This document shows positions 34,962 to 41,000 of a stretch of DNA of 41,000 bases, piece by piece. Source of the DNA: Lactarius indigo (taxonomy: Eukaryota; Basidiomycota; Agaricomycetes; Russulales; Russulaceae); the NCBI GenBank assembly GCA_025766275.1, contig JAFKAC010000263.1:1-41000 (forward strand). Reading direction: 5' to 3'. The notes beneath the pieces are model-generated. The model made no database searches and was not told the origin of the DNA. It saw only the letters and a list, made by a program, of their open reading frames with translations. Made by a program: the position numbers and the translations under genes. Numbering within the stretch: the stretch's first letter is position 1; each line of letters begins with the position of its first letter.

Positions 34962-36184
34962 ATGTCACAAACAGCTAAAGACCTTACTGCGGGAACAACA
35001 GGAGGCATTGCGCAGGTCGTATCTTTATTTTAATGGAGATGTTCTTGCCATTAAAGGTGTCTCACAACACTAGGTCTTGGTCGGACAGCCTTTCGACATC
35101 GTCAAAGTGGTATGTCACCTACGAACCAGACGCCCCAAGGCCTCACCTTAACCACGTAGCGCATGCAAACGTCAGCAAAAGGGACGTACAGTGGCATGCT
35201 TGATTGTGCAGGTGGCATTCTAAGGAACGAGGGTCCTCTTGCTTTCTACAAGGCTGGTTCTCAGACAGTTTCACCGCGTTATCCCCTAACCGTACGTAAA
35301 TCAGGGCACATTGACTCCGTTGCTGGGCATCGGAGCCTGCGTTTCGATCCAATTTGGCGTTCTCGAATATACCAAGCGGTATTTCACCGCACAAAACATC
35401 CGAAGCGGGATAGGGGCTGAACAAAGCGCAGCGCTGAGTACACCACAACTAGTGGTCGCGGGAGCTCTGGCAGGGCTAGGCAATGGATTCGTCTCTGGAC
35501 CGGTAGAACACATACGGATACGTGCGTCACACCGATGTGCATGCGACTTCATTTGCCTAAGCTGTCGAATTCAGGGCTGCAGACACAGTCGAACACGAAT
35601 CCCGTCTATCGCGGTCCTTTCGATGCCATAAAGAAGATAGCGTCCAAGTATGGAATACGAGGTATTTACAAAGGTCAAAACGTTACTTTTCTCCGAGAGG
35701 CAACAGGATACGGCGTATACTTTTGGACATATGAGAAGCTAGTGCAGCGTGAGATGGCGCAAAAAGGCATCCGCCGAGAGCAGATAAGCCCGGGTAGTGC
35801 GATTCTTTATGGCGCGGCGGCAGGCTATGCTGTGAGTGATTCTTAGTGCATATGATGTGTACACGTCTAACGGCGGAGCTGTGATAGCTCTGGGCTGTGA
35901 TATATCCTATAGATATGGTTAAATCACGAATGCAAACGGACGGGTTTTCCCCATCAGACGGACAGAAGTACCGTTCCACGTTACACTGCGTACGCACCGT
36001 GTGGAAAACCGAAGGCATTAGTGCGTTTACGAGAGGACTAGGGCCCACGTTGATACGGTGTGGTCTACACGACTTGGCCCCGTTTTTGATGGTGGCTGAC
36101 GTTCTGTATCACAGGTCTCCATTTGCGAATGGCGCAACTTTCCTAGGATTCGAGATGGCGAATCGCCTGTTGAATTCTTTCTGA
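34962..36184 (+). CDS. YMC1: Mitochondrial carrier family transporter, Ymc1-like
   Basis: This is an inner-membrane solute carrier; yeast Ymc1 is implicated in glutamate and organic-acid transport. ATG 34962: MSQTAKDLTAGTTGGIAQ, intron, VLVGQPFDIVKV, intron, RMQTSAKGTYSGMLDCAGG and ILRNEGPLAFYK. A GC-AG intron then leads to GTLTPLLGIGACVSIQFGVL. The second repeat starts LVVAGALAGLGNGFVSGPVE with GPVEHIRIR, then LQTQSNTNPVYRGPFDAIKK and GIRGIYKGQNVTFLREATGY. The third has LWAVIYPIDMVKSRMQTDGF, YRSTLHCVRTVWKTEGISAF and, after a last intron, SPFANGATFLGFEMANRLLN. The three tandem carrier repeats with PX(D/E)XX(K/R) motifs (PFDIVK, PVEHIR, PIDMVK) are complete, about 300 aa as usual. The GQPFD and ACVSIQFGV motifs point to the Ymc/carnitine-carrier branch; the substrate is not settled. 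Confidence 0.9.
35253..35304 (+). other. GC-AG intron in the Ymc1-like gene
   Basis: The 52-nt intron starts GCTGGT after TTC TAC AAG, contains CCCTAACC and ends AATCAG. It joins FYK to GTLTPLLG, the invariant carrier sequence. The donor is weaker than the other two GC donors; using the GT at 35257-35258 would break the frame. Confidence 0.72.
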
Positions 36185-36463
36185 TTAGTGCCGCCGAGAT
36201 GGCATGCATTGGGAAGTAGCGTGTACACCACGCGAATTCTTAGTCCTTAGATGACACCCGTGGGGATTTATGACGTGTGCTTCTCGTATATTGATCTGCA
36301 GTTTGGCTCGACCCATAGTAGCACAGCATAACACAGCAACAAGTTTATTCTATTTTACCCATTTGGTGTGACAAATAAATGTCACGAAATCACATGCATC
36401 ACACTTAGATCGTAGCGCTTGACCATCACGGCGGTGCGGTGGGCGGCGTATAGAAACAGAAAA
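36185..36463. other. Intergenic region between Ymc1-like and Tsr1 genes
   Basis: These 279 bp hold the carrier's 3' UTR and the Tsr1 promoter. A GTGACAAATAAATG stretch near 36367 could serve as a polyadenylation region. No ORF or RNA gene is recognised. Confidence 0.4.
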
Positions 36464-39345
36464 ATGTCCGAGTCGTTCCATCATAGACCTACCTTGAAAC
36501 AGGTGTGCTCAGTGTACTCGGGCTTGCTATAGCCTTATTTCTGTCCTCTTTCTAGACGAACAAACCCTTTAAGTCTAGGCATGCGACGAAAGCGTCCCTA
36601 AAAGAACGAGCAAAAGGTAAGCCCTTGGAAATCCCAACGTATAGTAAATAGGGCATGCAAACCAGCTCACAAATCGCTCACAGGTCGCGTCTCCCGACGG
36701 ACTACCAAGATCGTTCACGATTCTGGTGCCGACGCACAATCTAAATTGAACAGAAGAAATCGCTCCAGGCAAATCCAGCTCCGAAAGCGACAGTCTCTAC
36801 TCTCCGCCGTTAGCATCTTTGGTGGTATCGATGGCGCCCCTCGAGTTGTGGCTGTGATTCCGCTGTGCGAGGACGTCGATTCGCACTCTGCTGTGTCGGC
36901 ACTTTCTACCTCCCTGGGGCTCCCTGACGATCCAAGCCAGGAAAGTATCAGGAAAATCAAGTTCGTCCACCCTTTTTCTCTGGCTATCTTCTATCCTCAT
37001 CTCGTGTCTACAAAGGGTGGAACGATTTAAATCGTCCCTTCAGTTCATTCAGCTAGCCTATGGGGATTTCTACGCCAGCCTGGATGCTTGTAAAGTAGCT
37101 GATTACGTCGTCTTTGTTCTCTCCCCCTCCGTGGAAGTTGGTGCATGGGGCGAATCGGTACTTAGGACGCTCCAAACGCAAGGACTTCCTGATGTGGTGC
37201 CTGTAGTCGCCCCCGGACATCACGTTGACCCCAAAGCCCGGTTGGGGGTCTTGAAGTCCCTTCTCTCTTTCATGCAATATTTCTTCCCGGAACAATCCAG
37301 AGTCTTTGATCTCAATACTCTCTCAGACCAGTTAAACACGGTCAGGATGCTGTCGGAAGGTAAGCCACGCGATGTCCGTTGGCGACAAGGGCGGTCTTGG
37401 CTTCTCGGTGAGTCTGTGGACTGGGCGGATGGAAACCTCGCGGTTACAGGCGTGGTGCGAGGCGCCCAATTTTCCCCCAATCGTCTTGTCCATTTACCGA
37501 ATTATGGCGACTTCCAAGTACTGAAAGTTCGTTGTTCGGTTTTATATGTTTCACTCCGCTGAACCACTCCCTAGATCACCTCTCCGTCTCTCTCTGAGAG
37601 CGCAGGCACTGATCTGGCACCCATGGCTGTAGAGCCCTCTGTTCTCCTGGTCCCGGATCCGGAAGACGCGGACTCTCTTGTTTCAAGTAATGATCCTGAT
37701 GACATGCAAAACGAGCAAACGTGGCCTACAGAAGAAGAGATGCAAGATGATTCTCCTCGGAACCTCACCGGGGAAATATTACCAGAAGGAGCTCCAGGAA
37801 CCACTCCGCGTGCCATCCGACGCGTTCCGAAGGGGACGAGTGCTTACCAAGCTGCGTGGATCGTAGACGAGGATGACGAAGACGAAGAATGCACGGGTGA
37901 CGCGGACGAAGGTGTGCAAGATGGGAATGCGGAAGAACAGGTCGAGGTCCCGGTTCGCGTTGAAGACGAGATGGAGGTAGAGGCCCACGAAAGCAAGGAC
38001 GTTGCATTCCAAGACCTAGAAGAGGAAGAAGAAAATAGGCAGTCAGTTTAATTTTTACCTTTTCGACGTTTTATTTTCTCATTCATCGGCATAAAGACTA
38101 GAGAGCTGGCGTGGGCGGCCGCGAGAAGAACGGGACGACCGAGAGTTCCCTGATGAGGTTGACACACCAAGAGAACTGCCAGCCAGAGTTAGGTTTCAGC
38201 GTTTCCGCGGGATGCAATCATTCCGCACCAGCCCATGGGATCCCTACGAGAACCTACCGCGAGATTATGCACGAATATTTCAGTTTGAGGATTTCAAAAG
38301 AACGGAGCGAGCAGTTCGTAGACGAGCCGAAGCCGAAGCCGACACGGTATCGGTCAGTCTATTATTATCCGCAATTCATAGCCACGAGCTGACGTTCCCC
38401 GCTGTGCCAGGCTGGAACCAGAGTGACTGTCCACCTCAAAGACGTCCCAAAGGAGGCCGCTGAACGACTGGCCGGACGTCCGCTCGTCGCTTTCAGTCTT
38501 CTGCAGCACGAACACAAAAAGTCAGTTGTCCATTTTACCATCCAGCGAAATACGGAGTACGAAGATTCCGTCCGCTCAAAAGTCAGTAATTTTGTTTATC
38601 TCGGTGTCAGTTGTAGTGATGCTTAGCTAGGATCCCCTCATACTCTGTGTGGGACCACGACGACTACGAGTCAGGCCTGTATACAGCCAGTACGCTCAAG
38701 CCGGTTCCAGGGGCGTCAACAACGTCCATAAATTCACACGATACCTACGACATGGGGACACATACGTAGCCACTGTTTACGCGCCAATCCTATTCGGCTA
38801 TCAACCTTGTGCATTGTTGAGAGAAGCGGCGGACGCGAATGGTGGGTCTCCGTCTTGGTCGTGTTCCATGCTACCAAGTGTTCCATGCTACGAACTCGGT
38901 TGATCTGATGTCACTTAAGCTCCGTCACTCGTCGCGATGGGCTCGCTACTCAACCCTGATCCGACCCGGATAAATGCAAAGCGTATCATCCTATCTGGAC
39001 ATCCCTTCAAAATTCACAAGAAAACTGCCACAGTCCGGTACATGTTCTTCAACCCGGGTAAGCTCCACCTTTAGCCGAGAATAATTGGAAGGCTGAGTCG
39101 TCGTCGTTGCAGAGGATGTGTTGTACTACAAGCCCATTCAATTGCACACCAAATATGGGCGGACTGGCCATATCCGTGAATCTCTCGGAACGCACGGGTA
39201 CTTCAAAGCGCACTTTGACGCGCCCATAACGCAGATGGACACGATATGCATGTCGTTGTACAAGCGGGTCTACCCAAAATGGAGCGAATTATTTGTGGAG
39301 GACACAGATAATAATTCCCGGATCTCGGACGTAATGGAGGAATGA
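36464..39345 (+). CDS. TSR1: Pre-40S ribosome maturation factor Tsr1
   Basis: Tsr1 is a GTPase-like (inactive, Bms1-related) factor that holds late cytoplasmic pre-40S particles. ATG 36464: [13 protein letters not shown], intron, [20 protein letters not shown], intron, [20 protein letters not shown]. The pseudo-GTPase part has [40 protein letters not shown] and [20 protein letters not shown]. The AARP2CN-type region has [20 protein letters not shown] and [20 protein letters not shown]. An acidic linker (37630-38045) follows, then [20 protein letters not shown] and [18 protein letters not shown]. The C-terminal domain has [80 protein letters not shown] and [20 protein letters not shown], ending VMEE with stop 39343-39345. 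All Tsr1 blocks are in order and no frameshift was found. Confidence 0.93.
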
Positions 39346-39805
39346 AAATGAAAATGCCCAGAGGCCCTGTACTATGATCGTACTAGTATAACTGTCCCGT
39401 GTTCTTGTATTGGGGTACGTTGTCTTGTTCTTCAATCTGATCAACGCGGCTGCGCCCTCGTGATACTACCACCGAACCACGTGGTCTCGGAATTCTCGGA
39501 GTCTCAGCTGAATTCATCACAATGGAAAGACCTTATGAGGTCGTTTGAGTACACTCTCAGGATACGGTCCAGGATCGATGGCCATCATGATAACCTAGCC
39601 CCCGTGACATTGGCTGTCATGGAATCTCGAGTCTTCGTATAGAATCACGACAATTTCACAATCGCAGCTGAGAGCTCCGTATCAATCAAATAAATATGTA
39701 TTTGACACGAACCCGAATCCCACATTGGAGTTCATTACCGTGATGCACCCACTAGAAGCTGTGTATTACGGGGCTAGAACAAACTCGTCGTCACTTGGTT
39801 CTTTG
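39346..39805. other. Convergent intergenic region between Tsr1 and the CLC gene
   Basis: These 460 bp lie between two converging genes. The + strand open frame at 39460-39642 shows no family motif, and the region is best read as 3' UTRs. The CLC 3' end may extend into it if the last exon stops near 39771. Confidence 0.45.
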
Positions 39806-41000
39806 TCACCTCCATCGCCTGGACGCGTGACCATACCAAGCGTTTATCGAGCTTTGCACGTCCGCGAGCCACGTCCACAGTTCTTCGAGGGCGCCGTCTA
39901 AGGCGCCCCGGTTGCTCCACGCGACAATTGGGCTATTCAACTGCTCGTGCGGCTCCAAATGCAAGACATCCTTGACGCTCGTAAGCCGACCAGCACGCCA
40001 AAGTCTTCCACGATAATAACGCGCGGGCTAGAATGAGAGATAACGACAGGTGAGAAAACTTGTGGGTGAGGTGGATACGGGTGCAGACCTACCCCATGCG
40101 TTTAAATACTTGCATGACAACCTCGAGTGGCATTTTGGAGGAGACCGTGAGAGGAGTCTGATCCGCGTGTGTTTATGAGAAAAACCGAGTGACGGATGGC
40201 AACGGTAGTGACGAACCTGATTCACCCACGGCCAGAGCTTCAGGACGTCAGGGGTGGCAACGGCATAGCGCACGTTTGATTCCATGTCCTCGTCGCTACT
40301 GACAGCAGACCACCTTGTGTCTGGCTGTTCTGCAGGATCTGGACTGAATGTGCAGAGGGTATCCGGTGGTAAGTCCAGGAGCTGTTTTGCTCCGTCTGGG
40401 ACCACCAATCAAAAGACCTGTCATGGAGCGGAAATGTATAATATTTACCGATAGCACTGCGTAGCTCTTGGGACCCTACGTATCCCGCCAGTGTCCGAGT
40501 CTCATCATCCACGACAATCGGGAATCCCTTGACTTTTGAAGCGTCTATGTATCTTTCTGCCCTTCTTCGTGAGTCAATCTAGGAGAACATGGTGATCCCA
40601 CTCACCGACATCCGCTAGCGTCATACCCGTGGCGCGAAGGGTGTAGATATCTCTCCGCATAACCCGCGATACTGCAGCATTCGGTCAGCCGCACCGAGTG
40701 GACGATTAGAGGCGATACCAACCAGGTGCATCGTAGACGTGATCGTCTTTCTCTAAGAAAGGGTATCCATTGAAACGAATGGCTTCATCCGCAATCCCCT
40801 TACGCCAAGGACATCCCCCACGGCCTTGGTCACCAATAGCACGATCTGCAGACATACAATCAGATGGCCGATTTTCAACCATCAGAACAGAAGCGAACCA
40901 TGGTTGGTAGGATGTATGTCAAGGCGCCAGTGAGCTCGAACATGATGACCACAACGGTGACAGTGATTCGCATAACGCCACTGCAACTAGCTCCGTCAAT
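39806..41000 (-). CDS. CLC-type chloride channel/transporter, C-terminal part (5' end outside window)
   Basis: This family moves Cl- or exchanges Cl-/H+ across vacuolar, Golgi or plasma membranes (yeast Gef1). The first visible exon (from 40980) encodes [20 protein letters not shown] and TYILPTM, the last transmembrane helices. Next is [14 protein letters not shown], after which the frame breaks (see finding). [20 protein letters not shown] and YDAP follow. The cytosolic CBS pair includes [20 protein letters not shown] and, near the end, [13 protein letters not shown] and [20 protein letters not shown]. The C-terminus is read as [20 protein letters not shown], stopping at 39806; another frame ending near 39771 (DDEFVLAP) is possible. 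The selectivity motifs lie outside the window. Confidence 0.85.
40796..40799 (-). other. Apparent one-base frameshift in the CLC gene
   Basis: On the minus strand GTCCTTGGCGTAAGGGGATT leaves five bases between the GGC codon and the GGG of GIADEA, where three or six are needed. One more G in the GGGG run would give VRGIADEA in frame. No intron with usable signals can explain the shift. Confidence 0.7.

Noticed and set aside
39460..39642. 60-aa + strand ORF between Tsr1 and CLC
   Set aside because: It lies in a convergent 3' intergenic region with no motif, no splice links and no promoter-like context.

Overview
The window is nuclear DNA of a filamentous basidiomycete, most likely an agaricomycete. 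The genes are intron-dense: introns are about 50-60 nt with GT(A/G)(A/T)GT donors, CTAAC/CTAAT-like branch sites and AG acceptors, and genes are packed on both strands. The proteins read as standard agaricomycete orthologues. The ORFs look fragmented because nearly every gene is split into short exons. I reconstructed exons by eye, so internal splice sites are proposals, while gene identities are mostly firm.

Layout: (1) 1-1032 (+), 3' end of an NDR-family AGC kinase. (2) 2062-13752 (+), an EF-hand MscS-type mechanosensitive channel gene. One of its introns (51 nt without the insert) carries a full-length, sense-oriented, non-LTR retrotransposon (4127-12440) with perfect 18-bp target-site duplications, a long 5' leader, ORF1 with a CCHC knuckle, a 1687-aa ORF2 (APE endonuclease, reverse transcriptase, RNase H, zinc motifs) and a 39-nt poly(A) tail. 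(3) 13994-15559 (-), RNA polymerase II subunit Rpb3 with a GW-repeat tail. (4) 15698-27747 (-), a giant HECT ubiquitin ligase of the Tom1/HUWE1 type. (5) 28005-28661 (+), the coactivator Sub1/PC4, divergent from Tom1. (6) 28804-31307 (-), an ADCK1/Mcp2-like UbiB-family kinase. (7) 31799-33490 (-), a NADH pyrophosphatase-type Nudix hydrolase. (8) 33585-34791, poorly resolved, with one small + strand ORF. (9) 34962-36184 (+), a Ymc1-type mitochondrial carrier. (10) 36464-39345 (+), the 40S maturation factor Tsr1. (11) 39806 to the right edge (-), a CLC chloride channel with an apparent one-base frameshift.

The host genes are housekeeping functions with no metabolic cluster. The notable biology is the retrotransposon. 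It looks young (perfect duplications, long A-tail, both reading frames open). It lies inside a host intron with both splice sites kept. Its own ORF1 appears to contain a 50-nt spliceosomal intron whose removal joins two reading frames. A retained intron in an RNA-copied element is unexpected and is the best lead in the window. Secondary leads are two extra A-tracts in the element's leader, the GW-rich tail on Rpb3, three GC-AG introns, and the CLC frameshift.
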